Shown piece after piece: positions 1-7,213 of a DNA stretch of 13,096 nt. The translations under genes and the position numbers were made by a program. Within the stretch, counting starts at the first letter, position 1. Every line of letters starts with the position of its first letter. Below the pieces are notes generated by a model that was given only the letters and a program-made list of their open reading frames with translations, made no database searches and was not told the origin of the DNA. Source of the DNA: Anaerolineales bacterium (lineage in GTDB: Bacteria > Chloroflexota > Anaerolineae > Anaerolineales > UBA11858); contig WFTY01000352.1 of assembly GCA_015485245.1 (NCBI GenBank), positions 1 through 13,096 on the forward strand. Direction: 5' to 3'.

Positions 1-1
1 G

Positions 2-1378
2 CCCGAGTGGCCAGGGATGCAGCCGGAAGCAGACGAAATCGAAGCAGATGAAGCCGAACCCGACTGGGTCGCTCGCCTGGGCGGTGATCTGGCGGTGGAA
101 TCTTTCGACCTGGAGGATATACACCCGCCAGATGAGGAATTCCTCCCAGAAGACGATTTGTTCGATCTGGAGGAACTCAACGGCCTGTTCGACGATTCCG
201 ACGAAGAGCCGGAAACACCCGACGAGGGCGGAGAAGACCTGACGCCCACCGAATTGCCTGAGTGGCTGGAAGCCATGCGTCCAGTGGAGAGCGCCGAGGG
301 CGAAGATCAGCTTGAGGACGCCGAGCCTCCGGTGCAATCTGGCCCGCTGGCCGGGCTACGCCGGGTGCTCAAAGCGGAACCGGAGATCGCCCGCCTGAAA
401 AAAGCTACGCCTCTTCCATCTCGACTGCAAGCCAGCGAAACGCAACGCCAGCACGCCCGCTTTTTGCTGGAGCTGATCGAAACCGAGGGGCAGGCCAAAC
501 CACTCAAGCAATCCATTCCGCTGAGTTCGCAAAACCTGTTCCGCTGGGTGGTGACCATTTTGCTGCTGCTCGCGGTGGGCGCGGCAGTGTTCAGCGAAAG
601 CGCGTTGATTCCCTCCCTGCCACCTGCGAGCGTGCCCGCCGAAGTCCTGCGCGCCAGCAAGTTGATTGAGGCGCTGGCGCCGCGCTCGCAAGTGCTGGTT
701 GCCTTTGATTACGAACCCGGCACCTCGGGCGAGATGCAGGCCGCGGCCGCGGCGTTGATGGATCACATCATGCTCAAAGGCGCATATCTCACCCTGATTT
801 CCACCTCGCCAACCGGGCCAGCGCTGGCACATAACTTCATCACCCGTTTAGAAAGCGATCATCAATACGAAACCGGCGTGCATTTCGTCAACCTGGGCTA
901 CATCCCCGGCGGGGCGGCCGGGCTGCTGAGTTTTACGCAGACCCCGCGCCAGATCACGCCACTGAGCTACGATGGGCTTGACGCCTGGTCGTTGCCCCCC
1001 TTGCAAGGCATCGCCACGCTGAACGATTTTGACATGCTCATCCTGCTCAATGACAACGCCGAAACCGCGCGCACCTGGATTGAACAGGTGCAACTCGCCA
1101 TCCCCGAAACGCCGTTGATCCTGGTCGCCAGCGCGCAGGCTGAACCGGCTTTGCGCCTGTATGCCAGCGGCACCTCGCCACAGGTGGACGGCTTCATCGG
1201 CGGCGTGTTCGGCGGCGCAGCTTATGAACAAGTCACCGGCAAAGAGAACCTGGCTCGCCGTTACTGGGACGCCCTGAACATCGGGTTGATCGTTGCCGTG
1301 GCGACGATCTTCTTCGGTGGACTGGTCAACGCCGCCGCCATTTTCCTCAACAAAAAGGAATCCGGCCAAGCATCATGA
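2..1378 (+). CDS. Hypothetical two-TM protein with long acidic N-terminus; 5' end outside the window
   Basis: I do not recognise a characterised family. The reading frame is open to the left edge and the first in-window ATG (position 17) has no ribosome binding site. The residues before it read P-E-W-P and match the P-[ED]-W motifs further on, so the gene very probably begins outside the window. Residues below are numbered from that ATG. Residues 1-110 are strongly acidic with PDWVARL (15-21) and PEWLEAM (81-87). A membrane segment lies at about 175-193. Residues 205-415 look like an alternating alpha/beta extracytoplasmic domain with hydrophobic strands such as VLVAF and DMLILLN. A second membrane segment at about 422-444 precedes a short KK-containing tail. 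The two segments imply both ends are cytoplasmic. The stop overlaps the next gene by four bases (ATGA), so the two are probably co-translated. Coding status is secure; function is unknown. Confidence 0.8.
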   Translation, partial: PEWPGMQPEADEIEADEAEPDWVARLGGDLAVESFDLEDIHPPDEEFLPEDDLFDLEELNGLFDDSDEEPETPDEGGEDLTPTELPEWLEAMRPVESAEGEDQLEDAEPPVQSGPLAGLRRVLKAEPEIARLKKATPLPSRLQASETQRQHARFLLELIETEGQAKPLKQSIPLSSQNLFRWVVTILLLLAVGAAVFSESALIPSLPPASVPAEVLRASKLIEALAPRSQVLVAFDYEPGTSGEMQAAAAALMDHIMLKGAYLTLISTSPTGPALAHNFITRLESDHQYETGVHFVNLGYIPGGAAGLLSFTQTPRQITPLSYDGLDAWSLPPLQGIATLNDFDMLILLNDNAETARTWIEQVQLAIPETPLILVASAQAEPALRLYASGTSPQVDGFIGGVFGGAAYEQVTGKENLARRYWDALNIGLIVAVATIFFGGLVNAAAIFLNKKESGQAS

Positions 1379-2052
1379 ATCCGGCACCCCTCTCCCTGGC
1401 AGATTTAACGGGCATGCTGATCGGCTTCACGCTGACGGTGTTCGTCCTCAGCTATGTCATCGGCGATAATGTGCTCTTCCGCCTGGCGACATACATCTTC
1501 GTCGGCGTGGCTGCGGGGTATGTCACCGTCGTCACCGTCTACAACGTGCTCTGGCCGCAGTTGTTGCTCCCCTTCCTGGAAGGCGACAAGGGCGGCATGA
1601 CCCTGGCCGCCCTTTACCTGCTCCCCAGCGCCCTGCTGCTGACCAAGCTCTCCACGCGCCTGAACCGCCTGGGCAACCCGGCAATGGCGATTCTGGTTGG
1701 CATCGGCGCGGCGGCAGCCATCGGCGGGGCGATTTTCGGCACCATTTTCCCCCAAACCGGCGCGGCGGCAGCCTCTTTCGAAGGATACAATCTGCTGAAC
1801 GGCCTGATCCTGCTGATCGGCACCCTGAGCACGCTGCTCTTCTTTCAGTTCGGTCAACGCCTCACCACACAACCCGCCAGCCTGCGCGCCCAGATGCGGC
1901 GAGTGATACGCTGGACTGGGAAACTGTTCATCGCCGTCACCTTCGGCGCCGTCTTCGCCGGGGTTTACATCACCGCGCTAACCGCGCTGATCGAACGCTT
2001 TGCCTACTTATGGCAGTTTATCAAAAATATCCTGCTCCCCACCTCGGGGTAA
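1375..2052 (+). CDS. Hypothetical six-TM integral membrane protein
   Basis: This is a 225-residue hydrophobic protein with about six membrane segments, near residues 10-30, 34-57, 76-91, 102-125, 138-158 and 182-207. The 30-residue gap between the last two (QRLTTQPASLRAQMRR) is basic, so it is probably cytoplasmic. The ATG overlaps the upstream stop as ATGA, which fixes the start and points to coupled translation and a shared role with the preceding two-TM protein. I see no catalytic motif, transporter signature or conserved charged residues inside the membrane segments. It could be a membrane partner or scaffold of the upstream protein. That is inference from the overlap only, and no family is recognised. 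The 55 bases that follow have no convincing terminator, so the MutL-like gene may share the transcript. Confidence 0.8.
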   Translation: MNPAPLSLADLTGMLIGFTLTVFVLSYVIGDNVLFRLATYIFVGVAAGYVTVVTVYNVLWPQLLLPFLEGDKGGMTLAALYLLPSALLLTKLSTRLNRLGNPAMAILVGIGAAAAIGGAIFGTIFPQTGAAAASFEGYNLLNGLILLIGTLSTLLFFQFGQRLTTQPASLRAQMRRVIRWTGKLFIAVTFGAVFAGVYITALTALIERFAYLWQFIKNILLPTSG

Positions 2053-2107
2053 ACGCCCTTTTCGCCTGATAGTTGGATTACCCAACCACAACCGTGCAAA
2101 CACCAAC

Positions 2108-3862
2108 ATGACCTCTTCAATCGTCGCCACCGACTCCGTCCTGACCATCGACGTCGGCACAGCGCACACCCGTGCTGCGCTGTTCGATGTAGTCGGTGGG
2201 CAGTATCGCTTCATCGCCGCGGGCACGGCCTCAACAACCATTGCGCCGCCGTTCAGCGATGTGCGCGAGGGAGCAACGCGAGCCATCCAGCAATTACAGG
2301 CCATCACCGGTCGCACGTTGATCGCCAGCGACGGCAGCCTGCTCACCCCCAGCCTACCCGATGGCTCTGGGGTAGATTCCATCGCCACAACGCTTTCCGC
2401 CGGCCCCGACCTGCGCGTGGTGGCTGTCGGCCTGCTGCAAGATGTCTCCCTGCAAAGCGCGCTCAACCTGGCGGCGACGAGCTACGCTTCCATCGTCGAA
2501 ACCATCCACCTGAACGACCGGCGGCGGCAAGCCGAGCGCATTGACGCCATCCTGCGCGCCCGCCCCAACCTGATTATCATCGCAGGGGGCGTGGAAGAGG
2601 GCGCCTCGCATTCGATCTTCACCCTGCTGGAAGCCGTCGGCCTGGCCAGTTACCTGATACCCAAAACTCACCGCCCGCTGGTGATCTACGCCGGGAACAG
2701 CGCCGTTCGCCAGCAGGTCAAAGACGCCCTGGGAGCGATCGTCGATCTATTCATCACCCCCAACATCCGGCCATCGCTGAACAGCGAACAGCTCTCCGTC
2801 GCCCAGCCAGACCTGGCGAAAGTCTTCAAAACGCTGCGCGCATCTCAAATGTTCGGCGTCTCCGACCTGGAGCACTGGAGCGAGGGACGACTGTTGCCCA
2901 CAGCCACAGCGTTTGGCCGCATGGTGCGCTTCCTCGGCCGCTTGTACGATCCTCAAAAAGCCGTGCTTGGGCTGGACATTGGCGCGACGGCCACCACCAT
3001 CGCTGCGGGGCTACAGGGCGAATTGATCCTGCGCGTCTTCCCCCAGCTGGGAACAGGTGAGAAGGTCAACAGGCTGCTTGACCATGTCGCCGCGGAGAGG
3101 ATAGTCCGCTGGATTCCGGACGAAACTTCTCTCGCGCGTGTGCTTGATTTTCTAGCCAACAAGGCAGCTTATCCACACAGCCTGCCCGCCAGCGAGGAGG
3201 AATTGATCCTCGAACAGGCGGTGGCGCGCGAAATCATCGCCGCCGCCACGCGGGAGGCCTTCGCGGAGCCGCCGTTTGATCTGCCGCGCGCCCACAGCGA
3301 GGTACTGCCCTGGACAGAGCCGATCCTGCTCTCCGGCAGCGTGCTCAGCCACGCGCCAACGCCCGGACAGGCGCTGATGATCGCGCTCGATGGCGCCCAA
3401 CCCACAGGGATCTCCACCATCGTGCTCGACCAAAATAATTTGCTGGCCTCCCTCGGCGCGGCCGCGGAAATCAATTCGCTGCTGGCCGTTCAGGTGCTTG
3501 AATCCCACGCTTTCATCAACCTGGGGACGGTGATCGCCCCCGTAGGCATAGCGCGGCGCGGCTCCCCGGTGCTGCGCATTCGCGTTACCTACGAGAACGG
3601 GCGTGAGACCAAATCGGAGGTTAAATTTGGCTCGCTGGCAGCCATCCCCCTGCCCTCCGGGCAATCCGCCCAACTGCACGTCCAACCGCTGCAACGCTTT
3701 GACGTCGGCCTGGGCGGTCCCGGGCGCGGCGGGCGCATCCGCGTGGCAGGCGGCGCTCTGGGGATCGTGATCGATGCACGCGGCCGCCCCCTTCAACTGG
3801 CAAAAGACCCGGCGCAGCGCAGCCAACAACTGCAACGCTGGCGCGCCGCGCTGGATAAATAA
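2108..3862 (+). CDS. MutL/GlmL-family ASKHA protein (annotated in databases as glutamate mutase L)
   Basis: This 584-residue protein resembles the GlmL/MutL family, which belongs to the actin/Hsp70/sugar-kinase (ASKHA) ATPase fold. Family members sit beside coenzyme-B12 aminomutases in clostridia and are thought to act as maturation or reactivation factors, although that role is not well proven. A phosphate-binding motif DVGTAHTRA lies at 15-23 near the N-terminus. A second one, LDIGATATT, lies at 289-297, as expected for a duplicated nucleotide-binding fold. Between them, IIIAGGVEEGAS (156-167) and VIYAGNSAVR (192-201) are recognisable family-type segments. A glycine-rich stretch, VGLGGPGRGGRIRV (533-546), precedes the C-terminus. 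I chose ATG 2108 because the family motif follows directly; the longer frame from 2000 overlaps the previous gene and adds unrelated residues. No Shine-Dalgarno sequence precedes it. No mutase subunit lies in the window, so the client is unknown. Confidence 0.85.
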   Translation: MTSSIVATDSVLTIDVGTAHTRAALFDVVGGQYRFIAAGTASTTIAPPFSDVREGATRAIQQLQAITGRTLIASDGSLLTPSLPDGSGVDSIATTLSAGPDLRVVAVGLLQDVSLQSALNLAATSYASIVETIHLNDRRRQAERIDAILRARPNLIIIAGGVEEGASHSIFTLLEAVGLASYLIPKTHRPLVIYAGNSAVRQQVKDALGAIVDLFITPNIRPSLNSEQLSVAQPDLAKVFKTLRASQMFGVSDLEHWSEGRLLPTATAFGRMVRFLGRLYDPQKAVLGLDIGATATTIAAGLQGELILRVFPQLGTGEKVNRLLDHVAAERIVRWIPDETSLARVLDFLANKAAYPHSLPASEEELILEQAVAREIIAAATREAFAEPPFDLPRAHSEVLPWTEPILLSGSVLSHAPTPGQALMIALDGAQPTGISTIVLDQNNLLASLGAAAEINSLLAVQVLESHAFINLGTVIAPVGIARRGSPVLRIRVTYENGRETKSEVKFGSLAAIPLPSGQSAQLHVQPLQRFDVGLGGPGRGGRIRVAGGALGIVIDARGRPLQLAKDPAQRSQQLQRWRAALDK

Positions 3863-3894
3863 CTGGCATTAATCTTGCATCACCTTGAGGCGTT

Positions 3895-4953
3895 ATGATT
3901 GCACCCATTCTCCGCATCTCCCCCCTGACCACCATCCGTCGCCATCGGGAATTGCCCATTCCCGGCGAGGTCGTCGTCCGCCAGGGGCAGCAAGTGGAGG
4001 CGCACGACGTCATTGCCGAGGCGCAGCTCGCCCCGCGTCACATCATGCTCAACATCGCCCGCAGCTTGAACGTCTCCCCGGACAAAGCCGATCAACTGGT
4101 GCAACGCGCCGCGGGGGAGGTCGTCGCCCAGGGAGACTTGATCGCCGGGCCAGTGGGGTTGATGCAGCGTGTCGTGCGTGCTCCCAAGAGCGGACGCATC
4201 GTCGTCGCCGGCGACGGGCTGGTGCTGATGGAACTGGATACGCCCCCCTTTGAGCTGCGCGCCGGAATCCCCGGCACGATCACCAACCTGATCCCCGATC
4301 GCGGCGCGGTGATTGAAACCACCGGCGCGCTTGTCCAGGGCGTATGGGGCAACGGCCGCGCCGAATTCGGCCTGCTGCACACTCAACTGGAAAAACCCAA
4401 CAGCCACATCAGCAGCGACCAGCTCGACATCAGCCTGCGCGGCACGATTCTGCTGGCAGGGTATTGCGCCGATCCCGGTGTGTTACAACGCGCGGTTGAA
4501 ATTCCCCTGCGCGGCCTGATCTTCAGCAGCATGGATGCGGCGCTGATCCCGCAGGCGCGGCAACTCCCCTTGCCCGTCCTGGTGCTTGAGGGATTTGGCT
4601 TCCACCCGCTCAACACAATAAGCTATAATGTACTTGCCAAAGCGGGAGGTCGCCAGGTGGCGCTCGACGCCGCGCCGCTCGACCATTATCAAGGTATCCG
4701 CCCCGAAGTGGTCATCCCGGTCAACACCGATATGCCACCTGGGGAAAATATCGCCGAGGGCATTGACTTTGCCCCAGGCCAACAGGTGCGCGTGGTGAGG
4801 AACCCACACCTGGGAGCCACCGGAGAGATCAGCACGGTGTTTGCCGAACCCATGCGCTTTCCAAGCGGTCTGGTTGCGCCGGGCGCTGAAGTCATCCTCA
4901 AAAACGATCAACGGTTAACCGTTCCGCTGGCAAATCTGGAACGCGTGTTATAA
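3895..4953 (+). CDS. Hypothetical beta-rich protein with sandwich-barrel-like repeats and KOW-like C-terminus
   Basis: This 352-residue soluble protein has no signal peptide or membrane segment. Two N-terminal stretches read like halves of a biotinyl/lipoyl-type or sandwich-barrel hybrid motif: LPIPGEVVVRQGQQVEAHDV (20-39), and GEVVAQGDLIAG (74-85) followed by VRAPKSGRIVVAGDG (94-108). No canonical MKM biotinylation or DKA lipoylation site is present, so a swinging-arm role is not supported. The middle (about 180-250) is alpha/beta, with RGLIFSSMD (206-214) and LPVLVLEGFG (226-235). The C-terminus, GQQVRVVRNPHLGATGEIST (295-314), resembles a KOW/SH3-like barrel strand pair. The start has GAGG five to eight bases upstream. 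It follows the MutL-like gene after 32 bases and presumably acts with it. RnfC-like or RNA-polymerase-like barrels are possible relatives, but I cannot name a family. Confidence 0.8.
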   Translation: MIAPILRISPLTTIRRHRELPIPGEVVVRQGQQVEAHDVIAEAQLAPRHIMLNIARSLNVSPDKADQLVQRAAGEVVAQGDLIAGPVGLMQRVVRAPKSGRIVVAGDGLVLMELDTPPFELRAGIPGTITNLIPDRGAVIETTGALVQGVWGNGRAEFGLLHTQLEKPNSHISSDQLDISLRGTILLAGYCADPGVLQRAVEIPLRGLIFSSMDAALIPQARQLPLPVLVLEGFGFHPLNTISYNVLAKAGGRQVALDAAPLDHYQGIRPEVVIPVNTDMPPGENIAEGIDFAPGQQVRVVRNPHLGATGEISTVFAEPMRFPSGLVAPGAEVILKNDQRLTVPLANLERVL

Positions 4954-4990
4954 GCGCCCAATGAAACCCCGTCACCCTGGCGGGCAATCT

Positions 4991-4997
4991 GAGGAGA
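4991..4997 (+). promoter_or_regulatory. Strong Shine-Dalgarno sequence of the LPETG membrane protein gene
   Basis: GAGGAGA lies seven bases before ATG 5005 and fixes that start. It stands out because the MutL-like, def and recF genes in this window have no comparable site. Confidence 0.7.
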
Positions 4998-5004
4998 AGA
5001 AACT

Positions 5005-5577
5005 ATGACCATGATGGACGATTTTGATTTTGACGATGTCGGAATGGACGGCGCACTGCCTCCAGAAGAAGGCGGCAACCGCACATTTTTGCTCGTGGCC
5101 GGAATTCTGGGTGCGATCCTGATCCTCTCGTTGATTCTGATGGCGGTTTACGCCATGGTGGTGCTACCCAACCGCCGCGCCGCCCAGAGCACGCAAGTCG
5201 CCCAGATCAACGCCCAAAACACACAGATTGCCCTGGCCAGCGAACTGACTGCCGAAGCCCAGGCCTGGACAGCCACGCCCACCGTGACCAACACCCCGCT
5301 CCCGGCCACAGCTACACCCAGCCCAACGGCCGTGCTGGCCCCCACCAACACGCCCGCCGCGGGGCTGGCGCAAAGTCAGCGCGACGCCCAACTGACGGCC
5401 ACCATGAGCGCCTTGTTCACCCAACAGGCCGCCAACCTGCTTACCGTCACGCCCATCGCCACGCGATTGCCTGAAACCGGCTTCGCTGACGACGTTGGCC
5501 TGCCGGGGCTACTTTCCCTGGCCGGCGCGCTGATCGTAATCATCTTCCTCGCCCGGCGCCTGCGCACGGCGAGCTGA
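5005..5577 (+). CDS. Thr/Pro-rich membrane protein with C-terminal LPETG sorting signal
   Basis: This 190-residue protein begins with an acidic stretch (DDFDFDD at 5-11) and then a long hydrophobic segment at about 28-54. The middle (about 58-150) is rich in Ala, Thr, Gln and Pro, with repeated short T-P-T/T-N-T-P units typical of an extended cell-surface stalk. The C-terminus has LPETG (155-159), a hydrophobic stretch (about 164-183) and the basic tail ARRLRTAS. This is the standard three-part layout of a sortase substrate. Sortase would cut between Thr and Gly and attach the protein to the wall or to another protein. The N-terminal segment has no obvious signal-peptidase site and may stay in the membrane as an anchor. 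No sortase is visible here. The gene is the last of the plus-strand run and is followed by a terminator. Coding is secure; surface attachment is inferred. Confidence 0.85.
   Translation: MTMMDDFDFDDVGMDGALPPEEGGNRTFLLVAGILGAILILSLILMAVYAMVVLPNRRAAQSTQVAQINAQNTQIALASELTAEAQAWTATPTVTNTPLPATATPSPTAVLAPTNTPAAGLAQSQRDAQLTATMSALFTQQAANLLTVTPIATRLPETGFADDVGLPGLLSLAGALIVIIFLARRLRTAS
5467..5577 (+). other. LPXTG-type cell-wall sorting signal (coding segment)
   Basis: It encodes LPETG, an acidic spacer (FADDVG), about 20 hydrophobic residues and a terminal RR-L-R cluster. The order and spacing match Gram-positive sortase signals. The basic tail implies the C-terminus stays in the cytoplasm and the stalk lies outside. 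Confidence 0.7.
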
Positions 5578-5596
5578 AACCAACCACCGGAAACCA

Positions 5597-5637
5597 AAAA
5601 GGGCGGCAGGCCACATTCGCGGCTTGCGCGCCCTTTT
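5597..5637. terminator. Bidirectional intrinsic terminator between convergent genes
   Basis: Left arm AAAAGGGCG-GCAGGCC (5597-5612) pairs with GGCTTGC-G-CGCCCTTTT (5621-5637). There is one bulged base, one G-U pair and an eight-base loop. The plus-strand transcript ends in CCCTTTTCTCTCTT and the minus-strand one in CCCTTTTTGG, so the hairpin can serve both. It lies about 20 bases beyond the stop codon of each convergent gene. Confidence 0.8.
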
Positions 5638-5658
5638 CTCTCTTCCCCCGCCAGCGCA

Positions 5659-7119
5659 TCACACCACACTGGCGGCGATTTTCCCTCCAAATTCCAGCAA
5701 AGCGTCGACCATCTCCGGGCTGCGCCCTTCGGCATACACGCGCAACACCGGCTCCGTCCCCGAAGGGCGGATCAACAGCCAGGAATCGTCCGCCAGCACG
5801 TACTTAATCCCATCCGTGGTGAGGATCTCGCTCACCGCCTGCCCACCGATGTGCTGCGGCGCATCGTCCAGCAGACGCTGCGCCATCTTCGCCTTGGCAA
5901 CCGGATGGCTTAAGCGCATATCGCGGCGCTCGTAGTACGCCGGACCGGCTTCTTTCAACAGGTCGCTCACCAGATCAGCCAGGGAAGTGCCCGCCGCGGC
6001 AACCATCTCAACCAGCAGCAACCCTATGAGAATACCATCTCCTTCGGGTATGTGCCCCTTGAAGGAGATACCGCCGGATTCCTCGCCGCCGATGAGCACA
6101 TCCTCTTTGAGCATGTAATCGGCAATGTGGTTGAACCCCACGGGTGTTTCATACACGGGAAGGCCATAACGCTCCGCCAGACGGTCAATCATACGTGTGG
6201 TAGAGACGGTACGCACCACCGGCCCGCGCCAGTCGCGCTCTTCCACCAGATACCGCAGTGCCAGGGCCATAATGCGATGCGGGTTCACAAAGCGACCGCG
6301 CCCATCCATCGCCCCAATGCGATCAGCGTCGCCGTCGGTCGCCAACCCTAATTCGCCCAGCCCCGTGCCAATCGCTCCCGCCAGCGCGCCCAGGTTGCGG
6401 GCAATCGGCTCCGGGTGGGTACCGCCGAAGCCGGGGTTCATCTCGCCGCGGATCTCATGAACCTCGCACCCCGTCCCTTTGAGGATGCCGCGGATGACCT
6501 CGCGCCCGGAGCCGTGCATCGAATCCACCACCACCCGCGGGGGACGCTCCGCAATGCGGTCGAAGTTAATTAAGGTGCGCAGGTGGTCGTAATACGCCGG
6601 GATGGGGTTAAATCGCTCGATCAACCCGGCGCGGCGGGCCTGTTCCCACTCCATCATGTTGGGGCCGCGGCCGCGCTCTTCATTATCATTAAGATAAATC
6701 TCCACCCGACGAGATTGCTCTGGCAGCGCTGAACCGCCATAAGCCGCCTTGAGCTTGACGCCGTTGTAGCGCGGCGCGTTGTGCGAAGCGGTGATCACCA
6801 CCCCAGCTACCGCGCCCAGATGACGCACAGCATACGAAATCGCCGGCGTGGGCGCATCGGCCTGCGAAATGTAGACGGTATAACCGTTAGCCGCCAGCAC
6901 ACGCGCCACCTCGGCGGCGTAGCGGTCGGAGAGAAAGCGCGTGTCGAACCCCACCACCACTTTGCGCGGGTCCACGCTGCGCTCCGAGGGGGAGGCCACG
7001 TGCCAGTCGCCAGAGCCGATGGCGTCGGCGATGGCTTGCGTCACCAGACGCAGGTTGTGAAACGTAAACGTATCCGAAATGACAGCCCGCCAGCCGTCGG
7101 TCCCAAAATGTATCGGCAT
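5659..7119 (-). CDS. Phosphoglucomutase/phosphomannomutase family protein (alpha-D-phosphohexomutase)
   Basis: This 486-residue cytoplasmic enzyme should interconvert hexose 1- and 6-phosphates through a phosphoserine and a bisphosphate intermediate. All four family motifs are present in order. The active-site loop is TASHNAPRYNG (110-120), with Ser112 as the expected phosphoserine. The magnesium loop is DGDADR (262-267). The sugar-binding loop is GEESGG (345-350). The phosphate-binding loop is RPSGTEP (451-457). The N-terminal FGTDGWRA (5-12) is also typical. The loop has Ala115 where TASHNP enzymes have Pro, a variation I would not expect to abolish activity. Length is normal for the family. 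Motifs do not separate glucose from mannose specificity, and glucosamine mutase (GlmM) is less likely given the GEESGG loop. The start is supported by AAGGAG eight bases upstream. It is transcribed alone, divergent from the CNB-PH gene and convergent with the LPETG gene. Confidence 0.9.
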   Translation of the reverse strand: MPIHFGTDGWRAVISDTFTFHNLRLVTQAIADAIGSGDWHVASPSERSVDPRKVVVGFDTRFLSDRYAAEVARVLAANGYTVYISQADAPTPAISYAVRHLGAVAGVVITASHNAPRYNGVKLKAAYGGSALPEQSRRVEIYLNDNEERGRGPNMMEWEQARRAGLIERFNPIPAYYDHLRTLINFDRIAERPPRVVVDSMHGSGREVIRGILKGTGCEVHEIRGEMNPGFGGTHPEPIARNLGALAGAIGTGLGELGLATDGDADRIGAMDGRGRFVNPHRIMALALRYLVEERDWRGPVVRTVSTTRMIDRLAERYGLPVYETPVGFNHIADYMLKEDVLIGGEESGGISFKGHIPEGDGILIGLLLVEMVAAAGTSLADLVSDLLKEAGPAYYERRDMRLSHPVAKAKMAQRLLDDAPQHIGGQAVSEILTTDGIKYVLADDSWLLIRPSGTEPVLRVYAEGRSPEMVDALLEFGGKIAASVV

Positions 7120-7127
7120 GAGTCTTG

Positions 7128-7133
7128 CTCCTT
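7128..7133 (-). promoter_or_regulatory. Shine-Dalgarno sequence of the phosphohexomutase gene
   Basis: On the minus strand AAGGAG stands eight bases before the ATG at 7119, supporting that start. Confidence 0.65.
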
Positions 7134-7152
7134 CGTCAGTGAAAGTACGCAG

Positions 7153-7161
7153 ATTTTATCA
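7153..7161 (-). promoter_or_regulatory. Extended -10 promoter element for the phosphohexomutase gene
   Basis: Read on the minus strand it is TGA-TAAAAT, an extended -10 (TGN plus near-consensus hexamer). It predicts transcription starting near 7146 and a leader of roughly 27 bases that contains the AAGGAG site. No -35 is found at the usual distance: a TTGACG lies only ten bases upstream of the hexamer, too close to serve. Confidence 0.45.
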
Positions 7162-7190
7162 TTGAGTGCGTCAAAACGTGCGCCCAAACA

Positions 7191-7213
7191 GCACACGCCC
7201 CCCAGCCGTGTGC
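7191..7213. promoter_or_regulatory. Perfect inverted repeat, candidate operator in the divergent promoter region
   Basis: GCACACG (7191-7197) and CGTGTGC (7207-7213) are exact reverse complements separated by nine bases. The right arm shares three bases with the extended -10 of the CNB-PH gene, so a dimeric protein bound here would cover that promoter. It does not match the CRP (TGTGA-N6-TCACA) or FNR consensus. A C-rich spacer and no following T-run argue against a terminator. Confidence 0.4.

Noticed and set aside
356..1369. Long minus-strand open frames under the first gene, and similar ones opposite other genes
   Set aside because: They are shadows of high-GC codon bias in the true frame, with no motifs, low-complexity basic or Gln-rich translations and no start signals.
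2044..2063. Possible terminator GGGGTAAACGCCCTTTT after the six-TM gene
   Set aside because: The stem is only three to four base pairs, too weak to call. The short gap and same-strand order favour read-through.
2000..2107. Longer N-terminus for the MutL-like protein
   Set aside because: It would overlap the previous gene by about 50 bases and add 36 residues unlike the family. The ATP-binding motif fits a start at 2108.
3169..3177. Exact DnaA-box sequence TTATCCACA
   Set aside because: It is a single copy inside the MutL-like coding region with no cluster or AT-rich unwinding element. One near match (TTATCCACC at 11314-11322) lies far away in rsmG. Both are likely chance.
4620..4629. TATAAT-like promoter inside the barrel-protein gene
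   Set aside because: It lies in the middle of an intact coding region with no gene starting nearby and no -35.
6566..6574. TTAATTAA octamers here and near 9706, rare in GC-rich DNA
   Set aside because: Both lie in conserved coding sequence and encode ordinary residues. Two occurrences do not make a pattern.
7169..7174. TTGACG as the -35 of the phosphohexomutase promoter
   Set aside because: Only ten bases separate it from the -10 hexamer, well short of the usual 16-18.
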